Below, one piece after another: positions 8,285-16,929 of a DNA stretch of 64,000 nt (the first letter of the stretch is position 1; each line of letters begins with the position of its first letter). The notes under the pieces were generated by a model. That model had not been told where the DNA came from. It saw only the letters and a program-made list of their open reading frames with translations, and did not search any database. Source of the DNA: Amycolatopsis jejuensis (GTDB lineage: Bacteria; Actinomycetota; Actinomycetes; Mycobacteriales; Pseudonocardiaceae); NCBI RefSeq assembly GCF_000717335.1, contig NZ_JNYZ01000034.1:1-64000 (forward strand), in the 5' to 3' direction. Position numbers and translations under genes: made by a program.

Positions 8285-9207
8285 CCGCGCGCATGCTCCC
8301 GGTCCCGGACGGGCTCGACGGGATGCGCGTCGACGCCGGCCTCGCGAAGCTGCTCGGCCTGTCCCGCACCGTGGTCGCCGAGCTGGCCGCCGCGGGTGAC
8401 GTGCTGCTCGACGGCCGTCCGGCGGGCAAATCGGACCGGCTCGCCGCGGGTGGGCTGCTCGAGGTGACGCTGCCGGAACCGGAACGTCCGGTGGAAATCG
8501 TGGCCGAACCCGTCGAGGGGATGAAAATCCTCCATGACGACGACGACATCGTGGTGCTTTCGAAGCCGGTCGGCGTCGCCGTGCATCCGAGCCCTGGCTG
8601 GACCGGGCCCACCGTCGTCGGCGGGCTGGCCGCGGCGGGGCTGCGGATCGCGACGTCCGGCGCGGCCGAGCGTCAGGGGGTCGTGCACCGGCTCGACGCG
8701 GGTACCACCGGCGTGATGGTGGTGGCGAAGAGCGAACACGCGTATACCGTGCTCAAGCGGGCGTTCAAGGAACGCACCGTCGACAAGGGTTACCACGCGG
8801 TGGTGCAAGGACATCCGGACCCGACGCGCGGCACCATCGACGCCCCGATCGACCGGCATCCGCGGCACGACTACAAGTTCGCGGTCGTCGCCGGTGGACG
8901 GCCGAGCGTCACGCACTACGAGGTGGTGGAGGCGTTCCGCGCGGCTTCGCTGGCGCACGTGAAGCTCGAAACCGGGCGGACACACCAGATCCGCGTGCAT
9001 TTCTCCGCGATGCGGCACCCGTGCGCGGGTGATCTGACGTACGGGGCCGACCCGGTGCTGGCCCGGAAGCTCGGTCTCACGCGGCAGTGGCTGCACGCGC
9101 GCACGCTGGGCTTCGCGCATCCCGCCGACGGCCGGTGGGTCGAATTCGAGGCCGAATACCCGGACGACCTCGCGAAGGCACTGGAAATCCTGCGCGACGG
9201 CGACTAG
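8281..9207 (+). CDS. RluA-family 23S rRNA pseudouridine synthase
   Basis: This enzyme isomerises uridine to pseudouridine in RNA, most likely large-subunit rRNA (RluD/RluA group). An N-terminal S4-like RNA-binding domain (about residues 8-65: [18 protein letters not shown]) precedes the catalytic domain. The signature [17 protein letters not shown] carries the catalytic Asp D139, and [12 protein letters not shown] with RLD-partner residues is also intact. 308 aa is normal for the family. The start overlaps the lspA stop by 4 bp, showing translational coupling. The stop overlaps the convergent GntR gene stop by 4 bp (CTAG). Confidence 0.93.
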   Translation: MTARMLPVPDGLDGMRVDAGLAKLLGLSRTVVAELAAAGDVLLDGRPAGKSDRLAAGGLLEVTLPEPERPVEIVAEPVEGMKILHDDDDIVVLSKPVGVAVHPSPGWTGPTVVGGLAAAGLRIATSGAAERQGVVHRLDAGTTGVMVVAKSEHAYTVLKRAFKERTVDKGYHAVVQGHPDPTRGTIDAPIDRHPRHDYKFAVVAGGRPSVTHYEVVEAFRAASLAHVKLETGRTHQIRVHFSAMRHPCAGDLTYGADPVLARKLGLTRQWLHARTLGFAHPADGRWVEFEAEYPDDLAKALEILRDGD

Positions 9208-9980
9208 GCCAGCTCGTTCGGCTCGACCACCGGGTCGCCGGTGTTGTGCTCGTCGATCAGTTCGAGCGCGCGCGGGTCGCGGGCCGCGATGGCGGACACC
9301 AGGTCCGCGTGGATCTGGTGCCGCGCAAGGAGATCCTCGCGCGGCGCGACACCCTTTGCCGCCACGGCCGCGCGGGTGTGCGTTTCGATGATCTCGAGCA
9401 GCCCGAGGTAGAGCGAACGCAGGATCTCGCCGGGGTTGGTCTCGGCGATCCGCGCGTGCAGCTGCCAGTTCGCGCGCAGGAATCCGTCGACGTCGGCGCG
9501 GTCGGCCGCGTCGTGCATCCGGTCGGCGGCTTCCTGTAGGGCTTCGACGTCCGCGTCCGTGGCGTACGCGAGCATGTCCTGTACCAGCAAGGGATCCAGC
9601 ACATTGCGCAGGCGGACGGCTTCGGCCACCGCCTCGGCGTTCTGGTCGAGGGACAGCACCGCGTTGCCCAGCCGGATCACCGCTGACGGCGTCTGCGCGA
9701 ACAGCCCGCCGCCGGGGCCGCGGCGCACCGTGACGACCCCGCGGGACTGCGCCATCCGCAACGCCTCGTTGAAGGTGCCGACCGAGACACCCCACAGCGC
9801 GCGCAGGTCGTCCTTGGTCCCGAGGCGTTCGCCCGGACCGGCCTCGGCGGCAAGGCAGCGCAGCTGCTCGGCGACGGCCGCCGGCCGGCGCAGGGGTTCC
9901 CAGTCTGCCCTCCGGTAGGCGGGGGGACCGGGGTCGGCCTCGTCGTTCTCGCGTGCCACAGCGCGAGGGTAATTCACCAT
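9204..9980 (-). CDS. FadR-type GntR transcriptional repressor of the downstream aromatic operon
   Basis: An N-terminal winged HTH (about residues 25-85: [34 protein letters not shown] plus the wing RRGPGGGLF) is joined to an all-helical FCD ligand-binding domain (about 95-240) carrying the D...H...H metal/ligand pattern in [14 protein letters not shown] and [12 protein letters not shown]. It is divergent from the flavin reductase operon. Two copies of an 18-bp palindrome lie in the intergenic region, one overlapping this start codon and one just after the operon promoter, so it probably represses both itself and the operon until an aromatic ligand binds. ATG 9980 is used. An in-frame GTG at 10007 has a reasonable GGAG upstream and cannot be excluded. 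Confidence 0.87.
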   Translation of the reverse strand: MVNYPRAVARENDEADPGPPAYRRADWEPLRRPAAVAEQLRCLAAEAGPGERLGTKDDLRALWGVSVGTFNEALRMAQSRGVVTVRRGPGGGLFAQTPSAVIRLGNAVLSLDQNAEAVAEAVRLRNVLDPLLVQDMLAYATDADVEALQEAADRMHDAADRADVDGFLRANWQLHARIAETNPGEILRSLYLGLLEIIETHTRAAVAAKGVAPREDLLARHQIHADLVSAIAARDPRALELIDEHNTGDPVVEPNELA

Positions 9981-9988
9981 GCTGAATT
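9971..9988. promoter_or_regulatory. FadR-type operator 1
   Basis: AATTCACCATGCTGAATT matches the perfect palindrome at 10041-10058 at 17 of 18 positions. It overlaps the likely ATG of the GntR gene, as expected for autoregulation. Confidence 0.75.
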
Positions 9989-10000
9989 CCGCCAGCGCGC

Positions 10001-10030
10001 TTGACACCGGGTCTCCGGCACGGCAACACT
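10001..10030 (+). promoter_or_regulatory. Promoter of the aromatic catabolism operon
   Basis: TTGACA (10001-10006) is followed after 18 bp by AACACT (10025-10030). The predicted start is at about 10037, immediately before operator 2, which fits classic repression by occlusion. Confidence 0.65.
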
Positions 10031-10040
10031 GGGGTGGTCG

Positions 10041-10058
10041 AATTCAGCATGCTGAATT
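10041..10058. promoter_or_regulatory. FadR-type operator 2 (perfect palindrome)
   Basis: AATTCAGCATGCTGAATT is an 18-bp perfect palindrome centred 70 bp from operator 1, close to seven helical turns. It covers the predicted +5 to +22 region of the operon promoter. Confidence 0.8.
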
Positions 10059-10075
10059 AGCGCGAGGTGTCGAGG

Positions 10076-10594
10076 ATGACTTCCGACCAGCAGTTTCGTG
10101 ACCTGATGGCAGGCGTGTGCGCGCCGGTCAGCGTGGTGACCACGCTCGATGCCGACGGTCCGCACGGTGCCACGGTCAGCTCGCTCGCCTCGTTGTCCCT
10201 GCAGCCCCAGCTCGTCTCGATCGCGCTCGACCGGCGGTCGGGCCTGCTGCCGCGGGTAGTGGCCACGGGCGCGTTCGGCGTCAACGTCCTGGCCGCCGAC
10301 CAGGACGACGTCGCGCAGCGGTTCGCCCGGCGCGGCGACCGGTTCGCGGCTGCCGGCTGGTCGCCGCATCGCGGGCTGCCCCGGTTGTCCGGCGTGGCGG
10401 GCTGGGCCGCGTGCCGCCTGTGGTCCACCGTCGACGGGGGAGACCACCTGCTGCTGCTCGGCGAGGTCACCGACGCGGTGTCCACCGCCGCGTCGCCGCT
10501 CATCTACAGCCGCCGCACTTACGGCACCCACTCGGGATTCCGGCCGCGGACCCGCCCGCGGATTGCCGACGCGATCGCCGCGTGCGCCCGCTGA
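10076..10594 (+). CDS. Flavin reductase (HpaC/HsaB-like) of a two-component monooxygenase
   Basis: This short (172 aa) flavin-reductase-like FMN-binding split-barrel protein supplies reduced flavin to an oxygenase. The first half has the typical core (LMAGVCAPVSVVTTLDADGPHGATVSSLASLSLQPQLVSIALDR), followed by GAFGVNVLAADQ and the late GDHLLLLGEV segment. It is the first gene of the operon and sits directly upstream of the acyl-CoA-dehydrogenase-fold oxygenase, its natural partner. ATG 10076 is preferred because GAGG at 10064-10067 lies 8 bases upstream; GTG 10067 overlaps that site. Confidence 0.88.
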   Translation: MTSDQQFRDLMAGVCAPVSVVTTLDADGPHGATVSSLASLSLQPQLVSIALDRRSGLLPRVVATGAFGVNVLAADQDDVAQRFARRGDRFAAAGWSPHRGLPRLSGVAGWAACRLWSTVDGGDHLLLLGEVTDAVSTAASPLIYSRRTYGTHSGFRPRTRPRIADAIAACAR

Positions 10595-10617
10595 TCCCCA
10601 TCGGAGAAAGAGGAACC

Positions 10618-11817
10618 GTGACCATGACCCCGTCCCGGGTGGACAGTCCGAGCACCGCGGACCTCGTCGCCCGCGCCACCGGACTCGCCCCGCTCATCAA
10701 GGAACACGCCGCGGCCGGCGAGCGCGACCGCCGGGTCGCCGAGGAGGTCATCCGCGCGCTGGCCGGTGCGGGGCTGTTCAAGCTCGCCACCCCGAAGCGG
10801 TACGGCGGCTACGAAACGTCGGCGCGCACGCTGGTGGAGGTGTCCGCCGCGGTCGCCGAAGCCGACGGCGGGACCTCGTGGGTGCTCACGCTGATCAACG
10901 GTTCGGCTTGGCTGGTGAGCCTGTTCCCGGAACGCGCGCAGGACGAGGTCTTCGGCGCCGATCCGGACGCACTGGTGTCCGGCGTGATTTCGCCGACCGC
11001 GCAGACGGTCAAAGTGGACGGTGGCTGGCGGGTGACCGGGAAGTGGTACTACAACTCGGGTTCGTGGCATGCGACGTGGGCGGTGCTCGGCGTGCCGGTC
11101 ACCGATGAAACGGGCACGGTCGTCGATCAGGGGTCGGTGCTGATTCCCCGCCACGAGATGGAGCTGGAGGACACCTGGTTCGTCGCGGGCATGCGGTCCT
11201 CGGGCAGCAACTGCCTGATCGCCGACGACGTTTTCGTACCGGAGCACCGGATGCTGCGGATGCCGGCCGCGCTCGAAGGCGACTACCCGACCGAGCACCA
11301 CGACGAGGTCCTCTACCGCGCCGCGCTGATGCCGTTGCTGTCGCTGGTGCTGGCCGCGCCGCAGCTGGGGATGGGCCGGGCGGCGCTGGATTTCGTGCTC
11401 TCCAAGGCCGGGAAGAGGCCGATTTCGTACACCTTCTACGAGACGCAGCAGGATTCCGTCGGGTTCCAGCTTCAGGTCGCCGAGGCCGCCCAGCTGATCG
11501 ACACGGCGTACCTGCATGCTTTCCGTGCCGCCGACGCGATCGACGATTTCGCCCGGCGTGGCGACTACCCCGGTTTCCTGGAGCGCGCGCGGACCCGTGC
11601 CGACGTCGGGCACATCGCCGACTCCATCACGCGGGCCATCGACATCCTGGTCAGCGCGCATGGAGCCGGAGCGTTTGCCGAGGTCAACCCGTTGCAGCGG
11701 ATCTGGCGGGACTCGGCGACGGCGGCCCGGCACGCGATCGTGTCGCCGCGGGTCAGCCAGGAGATCTACGGCAAGGCGTTGCTCGGTGTCCCGGAACCGG
11801 TCAGCCCGCTCGTCTGA
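10618..11817 (+). CDS. Flavin-dependent monooxygenase, acyl-CoA dehydrogenase fold (HsaA/HpaB-like oxygenase)
   Basis: The fold is that of group D flavin monooxygenases: an N-terminal helical domain (LIKEHAAAGERDRRVAEEVIRALAGAGLFKLATPKRYGG), a middle beta domain (KVDGGWRVTGKWYYNSGSWHATWAVLGVP...WFVAGMRSSGSNCL) and a C-terminal helical bundle ending in NPLQRIWRDSATAARHAIVS. This pattern matches HsaA-like hydroxylases, which use FMNH2 or FADH2 from the adjacent reductase to hydroxylate phenols. 399 aa is the usual length. It should add the second hydroxyl needed for ring cleavage by the downstream extradiol enzyme. AGAGGA upstream serves GTG 10618 or ATG 10624. Confidence 0.85.
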   Translation: MTMTPSRVDSPSTADLVARATGLAPLIKEHAAAGERDRRVAEEVIRALAGAGLFKLATPKRYGGYETSARTLVEVSAAVAEADGGTSWVLTLINGSAWLVSLFPERAQDEVFGADPDALVSGVISPTAQTVKVDGGWRVTGKWYYNSGSWHATWAVLGVPVTDETGTVVDQGSVLIPRHEMELEDTWFVAGMRSSGSNCLIADDVFVPEHRMLRMPAALEGDYPTEHHDEVLYRAALMPLLSLVLAAPQLGMGRAALDFVLSKAGKRPISYTFYETQQDSVGFQLQVAEAAQLIDTAYLHAFRAADAIDDFARRGDYPGFLERARTRADVGHIADSITRAIDILVSAHGAGAFAEVNPLQRIWRDSATAARHAIVSPRVSQEIYGKALLGVPEPVSPLV

Positions 11818-11854
11818 AAACAGTCCCCGGATCGGTGTACGAGAAGAGCGATCA

Positions 11855-12748
11855 ATGGCTTTGCTGAACGTGTCGAAGATCGGCTACGTCGGTTTCGAAA
11901 CCCCCGATGTGGACCGGATGGTCGAGCATTACACGAAGGTGCTCGATTTCGTGCTGGTGGAGCGGAATGCGGACCAGGCGTTTCTCACCACGAATTTCGA
12001 GCATCATGCCGTGGTGATCGAGCGGGCCGCGGCGGCGCGGGCGCGGAGTTACGTCGGTTACGAATTGCGGGAGGACCTGGATTACGCCGGGGAACAGTTA
12101 CGTGGTGCCGGATATGCGGTCGACCGCAGGCACGATCTTGCGCCGTCCACTCCGGACGTCGTGGTGGTGCGCGAGCCCGGCAGTGAGGTCCCGATTCATT
12201 TGTACGACGGCCAATCCGGCAGCGGGGTCGCCGGGTATACGCCATTGCGGCCCACGAAACTCGGGCACGTTGCGGCATTCACCCCGGATCTCGTCCGGTT
12301 GCAGGGTTTCTACCAGGATCTGCTCGGCTTCCGGTGGTCGGACACGGTGGGTGATTTCTTCGTTTTCCTGCGGTGCAACGCCGATCACCATGCCGCGAAT
12401 TTCCTGGCGTCGACGAAACGGGCCGGGATGCATCACGTCGCTTTCGAAGCCCGTGACCTGAACCATTTGCAGACCCAGCTGGATCACCTGGCTGCGCACG
12501 GGGTCCGGCTGAACTGGGGGCCGGGACGGCATGGGCCGGGGCACAATATTTTCACCTACCACCTCGATCCGGACGGGAATACCGTCGAGCTGTTCACCCA
12601 GCTCGACGTGATGTCCACTGAGGACAACGGGTACTTCGAACCGCGTCCGTGGCACGAGGATTTCCCGCAGGTGCCGAAGACGTGGGAGGCCGACCTGGCC
12701 ACGATCAACAGCTGGGGACCGGTCGAGCCGGCCCAGCTCGACCACTGA
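11855..12748 (+). CDS. Extradiol (meta-cleavage) dioxygenase of the VOC superfamily
   Basis: There are two vicinal-oxygen-chelate modules: residues about 8-120 (SKIGYVGFETPDVDRMVEHYTKVLDF) and about 135-260. The second carries the Fe(II) ligand set H138 in KLGHVAAF, H193/H194 in GMHHVAF and E245 in GNTVELF, so it is the catalytic domain as in type I extradiol dioxygenases. The predicted reaction is O2-dependent ring opening of a catechol-type intermediate in the cytosol. 297 aa matches the family. It lies between the phenol hydroxylase and an FAD monooxygenase, consistent with a peripheral-plus-ring-cleavage pathway. ATG 11855 follows a weak purine-rich site (GAGAAGAG). Confidence 0.88.
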   Translation: MALLNVSKIGYVGFETPDVDRMVEHYTKVLDFVLVERNADQAFLTTNFEHHAVVIERAAAARARSYVGYELREDLDYAGEQLRGAGYAVDRRHDLAPSTPDVVVVREPGSEVPIHLYDGQSGSGVAGYTPLRPTKLGHVAAFTPDLVRLQGFYQDLLGFRWSDTVGDFFVFLRCNADHHAANFLASTKRAGMHHVAFEARDLNHLQTQLDHLAAHGVRLNWGPGRHGPGHNIFTYHLDPDGNTVELFTQLDVMSTEDNGYFEPRPWHEDFPQVPKTWEADLATINSWGPVEPAQLDH

Positions 12749-12764
12749 CGGGCAGGGGGAGACC

Positions 12765-14261
12765 ATGACCGAGAGTGTCATCGTGGCAGGCGCGGGCCCG
12801 TCCGGGCTGGTGGTGGCCAGTGAGCTGGCGCTGGCCGGGGTGCCGGTGACGATTGTCGAGCGGCGGACGGCGGGGGTGCAGTCGCGGGCCGGGACGATTC
12901 TGCCGCGGGTACTGGAATTGCTCGACACGCGCGGCCTTGCGCAGCAGTTCATGGACCGGGCGCGGGACATCATTCCGAATCCGCTGTTCCGGACACATAT
13001 GTGGGCCGGGATGAAACCGGTGCAGTGGAGTCATCTGGATTCGCGGTTCGGGTACCGGCTGGTGCTGCCGCAGAACATCACCGAGGAATTGCTGACGAAA
13101 CACGCACTCGATGCGGGAGTGGTCATCGAGCGTGGCTTGACGGTCGAGACGGTCGCCCAGGATGAATCCGGGGTCGAGATCGGCGTGGTTTCCAGTGCCG
13201 GGCAACGCAGTACTCGGCGGTGCGCTTATCTGGTTGGCTGTGACGGCGGCCGCAGTGCGGTGCGGGAACAGGTGGGAATCACCTCGAGCGGGCACGGGCC
13301 GACATTCACCGGAATCGTCGCCGACGTCCGGCTGGACAATCCCTGGCCGGGTGGACGGCACATCACCGACAATGAGCACGGCTGGCTCGCGTCATTCCCG
13401 TTCGGGGCCGGGGTGACGCGCTTCAATCTGGTGCATGCCGAACGCATGCACGCGGATGCGGCCGAACCGGTGACCGTCGAGGAAGTGCGCCGGTGCCTGT
13501 CGGACATTCTCGGCACGGAATTGATCTTCGACGAGCTCAAGTGGGCTTCGCGATTCACCGATACCACACGCATTGCGGCGGAATTCTCGCGCGGACGGGT
13601 GTTCCTGGTGGGGGAGAGCGCGCGGATTCACTATCCGGCCAGCGGGGTCGGGATGAATTTCTGCATCCAGGACGCGTTCAATCTCGGGTGGAAACTCGCG
13701 GCTGTCCTGAATGGACACTCGCGGCCGGAGCTGCTCGCGACGTTCGACGCGGAGCGCCGTCCGGTTGCGGAGGGACTGCTGCGGAGTGTGGCGGCGCAGG
13801 TTGCGGTGCAGTTCGCGTTTTCGCCGGAGGCGATGACGTTCAAACGGTGGTTCGAATCGACGCTGCTGCCGATGCCGGACGTCAACCGCCGGCTCGCGCT
13901 CGAACTCAACGGCCTTGCCGAGCCTTATCCGCGGGAGCCGGACGCCGCGCCGGTGGTCGGGTTTCCGGTGCCGGACCTGGAGATCCAGGGCGCCGACGGG
14001 ATCGGCACCATCGGGGCGCTGCTGCGGGCCGGGCGGTTCCTGCTGCTCGATCTGACCGGTGCCGACCGGTTCCGCGCGGTGACCGGGCCGCTGGAGGTGG
14101 TGTCGGGGGTGCCGATCCGGCCGCCGGAGCGGATGGCGGGGGTGACTGCGCTGCTGGTACGCCCGGACGGGTACGTCGCGTGGGCCGGTACCGGAGCCGA
14201 CGATCGCGCGGCGGCGCGCGCGGCACTCGGCCGTTGGCTGATACTGGAGGAGGAGCAGTGA
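12765..14261 (+). CDS. FAD-dependent aromatic hydroxylase (MhpA/PheA-type)
   Basis: This is a class A flavoprotein monooxygenase, 498 aa. The dinucleotide-binding motif GAGPSG (residues 9-14) is followed by ELALAGVPVTIVERR and by VGCDGGRSAVR (the DG motif). VFLVGESARIHYPASGVGMNFCIQDAFNLGWKLA is the GD-type motif, with Glu replacing the usual Asp. A C-terminal thioredoxin-like domain (about 390-490) is typical of the phenol and 3-hydroxyphenylpropionate hydroxylase group. It probably hydroxylates an aromatic ring with NAD(P)H. It starts 16 bp after the dioxygenase stop, with a GGGGGA ribosome site. It may supply an alternative ring hydroxylation, giving the operon two independent hydroxylases. 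Confidence 0.87.
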   Translation: MTESVIVAGAGPSGLVVASELALAGVPVTIVERRTAGVQSRAGTILPRVLELLDTRGLAQQFMDRARDIIPNPLFRTHMWAGMKPVQWSHLDSRFGYRLVLPQNITEELLTKHALDAGVVIERGLTVETVAQDESGVEIGVVSSAGQRSTRRCAYLVGCDGGRSAVREQVGITSSGHGPTFTGIVADVRLDNPWPGGRHITDNEHGWLASFPFGAGVTRFNLVHAERMHADAAEPVTVEEVRRCLSDILGTELIFDELKWASRFTDTTRIAAEFSRGRVFLVGESARIHYPASGVGMNFCIQDAFNLGWKLAAVLNGHSRPELLATFDAERRPVAEGLLRSVAAQVAVQFAFSPEAMTFKRWFESTLLPMPDVNRRLALELNGLAEPYPREPDAAPVVGFPVPDLEIQGADGIGTIGALLRAGRFLLLDLTGADRFRAVTGPLEVVSGVPIRPPERMAGVTALLVRPDGYVAWAGTGADDRAAARAALGRWLILEEEQ

Positions 14262-15235
14262 GCTACCGCGTTGTCGCGCTGGAAGAGCACATCGTCACGC
14301 CCGAAGTCGTGGCGCTGTGGGAAAAACTGGACCCCCGGTGGCAGGACCTGGCGCTGATCCCGTCGACTCGCGGCGAGAACGCGCGGCGGCTGGCCGAAAT
14401 CGGGGACGAGCGGGTCGCGGCGATGGATGCCGGGGAGATCGACGTGCAGGTGCTGTCGCTCACCGCGCCCGGGTTGCAGAACCTCGAACCGGCCGACGCG
14501 GTCGCGGTGCAGGGCGAGGTGAACGACCTGCTCGCGGAGACCGTCCGGGCCCGGCCGGACCGGTTCGACGCCTTCGCGACGCTGGCCACCTCGGACCCGG
14601 AAGCCGCGGCCGCGGAGCTGGAACGCGCGGTGACCCGGCTCGGCCTGGCCGGTGCGATGGTCTTCGGCCGCACCCGGGACCGGCACCTCGACGACCCGGC
14701 GTTCCGGCCGGTGCTGGAGGTCGCGAATGCGTTGCGGGCGCCGTTGTACCTGCATCCGCAGACGCCGCCGCTCGCGGTGCGGGAGGCGTACTACGGCGGG
14801 TTCGACGAGCGGGTCGGCGCGGCGCTGGCCACGCACGGCATCGGCTGGCATTACGACTGCGGGGTCGAGCTGCTGCGGCTCGTCCTCGCGGGGGTGTTCG
14901 ACCGGTATCCGGATCTGCAGATCATCACGGGGCACTGGGGTGAGGTCATGATGTTCTTCCTCGACCGCATCGACCCGAACCTGGAACGGCCGGTGTCGGA
15001 GTACTTGCGGAGCAACGTGTTCGTCACGCCGAGCGGGATACTGAGCGCGAAGTACCTGCGGTGGGCGGCCGAGACGATCGGGGTGGACCGGCTCATGTTC
15101 GCCACGGACTACCCGTTCCTCCCACAGCCGACGGGCGCGCGGGCGTTCCTGGACGAGGCGGCCCCGGATCCGGCCGCCCGGACGGCGATCGCGGCGGGGA
15201 ACTGGGACCGGCTGCGGGCGGGGGTGCGGTCCTGA
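14258..15235 (+). CDS. Amidohydrolase-2 family, gamma-resorcylate decarboxylase-like
   Basis: The protein begins VSYRVVALEEHIVTPE, the same VALEEH start seen in gamma-resorcylate decarboxylases. The metal/catalytic set is visible in order: E9, H11, H166 (LYLHPQ), H226 (TGHWGE) and D284 (FATDYPF). In that family the site removes CO2 from ortho-hydroxylated benzoates without a redox cofactor. Here it could decarboxylate the substrate before hydroxylation, or a ring-cleavage product as in ACMSD enzymes. The start overlaps the preceding stop (GTGA) behind a very strong GGAGGAGGAG site. 325 aa is normal. The decarboxylase call is from family knowledge; the substrate is not known. Confidence 0.82.
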   Translation: MSYRVVALEEHIVTPEVVALWEKLDPRWQDLALIPSTRGENARRLAEIGDERVAAMDAGEIDVQVLSLTAPGLQNLEPADAVAVQGEVNDLLAETVRARPDRFDAFATLATSDPEAAAAELERAVTRLGLAGAMVFGRTRDRHLDDPAFRPVLEVANALRAPLYLHPQTPPLAVREAYYGGFDERVGAALATHGIGWHYDCGVELLRLVLAGVFDRYPDLQIITGHWGEVMMFFLDRIDPNLERPVSEYLRSNVFVTPSGILSAKYLRWAAETIGVDRLMFATDYPFLPQPTGARAFLDEAAPDPAARTAIAAGNWDRLRAGVRS

Positions 15236-15531
15236 TGTGGTACCTGACGATCCAGCGGTGGACCACCGACCCGCAGCGGGCGATCGGCGAACTGCTCGAC
15301 GACCACCTCGCGTGGCTGGACGACCAGCTGCGCGCCGGGACGGTACTCCTGGGCGGCCCGTCGGCGGACCTGCAGCTGGGCATCATCGTGTTCCGCGCGG
15401 AGAACGCGTCGGAAGCCGATCGGCTGTGCCGCACGGAGCCCTTCGTGGCGGCGGGATACCGTGAATTCGACCTGATCGAGTGGGATGTACAGCAGGTGTT
15501 CGGGGTGCAAGCGGCGCGGCGGCGTTCTTGA
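15235..15531 (+). CDS. YciI-like small protein
   Basis: This 98-aa protein has a YciI/dimeric ferredoxin-like (alpha+beta barrel) pattern: MWYLTIQRWT, RAIGELLDDHLAWLDDQLRAGTVLLGGPS, then a hydrophobic strand LGIIVFRA and DRLCRTEPFVAAGYREFDLIEW. YciI proteins with His/Asp pairs can catalyse small lyase or dehalogenase-type steps; muconolactone-isomerase-like proteins share the fold. Its position as the last gene of the operon, overlapping the decarboxylase-like stop by one base (TGATG), suggests a pathway role such as isomerisation of a cleavage product. Specific function is unknown. Confidence 0.75.
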   Translation: MWYLTIQRWTTDPQRAIGELLDDHLAWLDDQLRAGTVLLGGPSADLQLGIIVFRAENASEADRLCRTEPFVAAGYREFDLIEWDVQQVFGVQAARRRS

Positions 15532-15543
15532 GGGTTTTCGGGT

Positions 15544-16665
15544 TCAGCCGTCGACGGCCCAGGTGAGAGTGCGCCCGTCGGGCTCGGGCCGGGGACTCCA
15601 CCGCACCGCCACGACGCGCGTGTCTTCGGGAAGCAGGTAGACGGTATGCCCGCCGAGCGTCTCGCCGGGCTGCACCCCGATCCGGTGCGGCGGCCGGGAA
15701 GTGAGCGAAACGGGTGCCTTGGCCACGGTGTTGCCGAGGTCGGTGACGAGCTCGAGGTAGTTGTCGGGCAGTGAGGCGAAGGCAATGGGCCCGCGGTTGG
15801 TGATCTCGGTGTGCACGACGACCGCCCGCTCGCCGTCCTGGAGCCGGTAACCGGCGGCGCCGAAGAGGAAGTCGGCCGGGTCCTGGACTTCGAGCAGCTG
15901 GACGGTGAGCTGCTCGCCCTCGATCCCCTGTGCCTGCAGGGATTCACCTACGCGGCCTTGTGCTGGGGGTGTTTGCGGGTGGGTTTCGTCGCCTCGGGCC
16001 CAGGAGGCGGTTTGGGGTACGCCCCAGGTGCTGACCACGGGATCGGGCTGCGGTCCTGGTGGGGGCGGGGTAGGTCCATTGTGGACGGTGGTGGGGGAGA
16101 GGGCGTGGGGTCCGGAGTGGGCCGGGTATTGCGGACCGGCGGTGGGCGGGGGTGGGGTGGGTACCGGGCCGGATGGTCCGGTGAGTCCAGTCGGGGGGCC
16201 GGGTGGTCCGGCGGGGCCGGATTGGCCGGGTATTCCTGCTGGTGGTCCGCTCGGTCCGGCGATGCTGGGAGGTGGTCCACTCGGCGCGGGAACCCCTGTT
16301 GGTGACCCGGTTGGCCCGGCTGCACCGGGCGGCGGTCCTGGGCGTCTGGGGAACCCGGCCGGTGCCGGTCCGGGGAAACCGGGGGCTGCGGACCGTCCGG
16401 GTATGGGTGGCACGGCCGGGCCACCGTGGGTGGGCGGTGCGGCGGGGTGTTGCCACGACGGGGGTGCAGCCGAGATCGCTGCGCGCAGGCCGTTCGGGTC
16501 GCTTTCCACGCCTACCAGCAGGGGGAGCCCGCTGCCGGACAGGGCTACCAGCCGGTAGGCCACTTCCCTGGGGTCCATCCCGACCTTTGCCGCCAGTTCG
16601 TGCACGGCCACCTTGCCCAGCTCGGCCAGTGCGGCGAGCAGGCGGATATCGGCGGGATCGGTCAC
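15544..16665 (-). CDS. HTH-domain protein with long Pro/Gly-rich linker and C-terminal Ig-like domain
   Basis: Three parts are visible in 373 aa. Residues about 1-55 form an Lrp/AsnC-like helix-turn-helix (DIRLLAALAELGKVAVHELAAKVGMDPREVAYRLVALSG). Residues about 75-240 are a low-complexity Pro/Gly/Ala/Ser region with collagen-like GPxGPP units. The last about 120 residues (LTVQLLEVQDPADF to LTWAVDG) form a beta-rich DUF4352/immunoglobulin-like domain. No transmembrane segment is evident, so the protein looks cytosolic. The role is unknown; it could be a regulator or adaptor in which the linker mediates assembly. GTG 16665 has GGAG 5 bases upstream. It is convergent with the YciI gene, with 12 bp between stops. 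Confidence 0.7.
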   Translation of the reverse strand: MTDPADIRLLAALAELGKVAVHELAAKVGMDPREVAYRLVALSGSGLPLLVGVESDPNGLRAAISAAPPSWQHPAAPPTHGGPAVPPIPGRSAAPGFPGPAPAGFPRRPGPPPGAAGPTGSPTGVPAPSGPPPSIAGPSGPPAGIPGQSGPAGPPGPPTGLTGPSGPVPTPPPPTAGPQYPAHSGPHALSPTTVHNGPTPPPPGPQPDPVVSTWGVPQTASWARGDETHPQTPPAQGRVGESLQAQGIEGEQLTVQLLEVQDPADFLFGAAGYRLQDGERAVVVHTEITNRGPIAFASLPDNYLELVTDLGNTVAKAPVSLTSRPPHRIGVQPGETLGGHTVYLLPEDTRVVAVRWSPRPEPDGRTLTWAVDG

Positions 16666-16929
16666 GGCCACTCCGGCAACGCTACCGTCTCGCCCGCCCG
16701 GCCCGGGTACGCCACCGAAGCGCGGCGTGCCCCGGTCGGTCCGGGTGGCCCGGGTGTGTCGCTGGGGCCCACCCGGTCGGTCCGCCTCGCCCGGGTGGCT
16801 CGGGTGCGTCATCAAGGCCCGTCCGGCTCAGCCCACCCGGCCGAACCGGCCACTGATACCCCGGGCAGCCGACCGGCCATCTGGATTAGGGTCGGGAGCG
16901 CACCGTCCGCTCTCCTGGGGGTTTGCCCG
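16666..16929. other. Divergent intergenic region with short GC-rich direct repeats
   Basis: This 264-bp region separates the HTH protein from the double DUF885 gene. It contains a 13-bp direct repeat CCCGGTCGGTCCG at 16731-16743 and 16772-16784, each followed by CCCGGGTGNC-like bases. No clear promoter hexamers or terminator were found. Confidence 0.5.
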
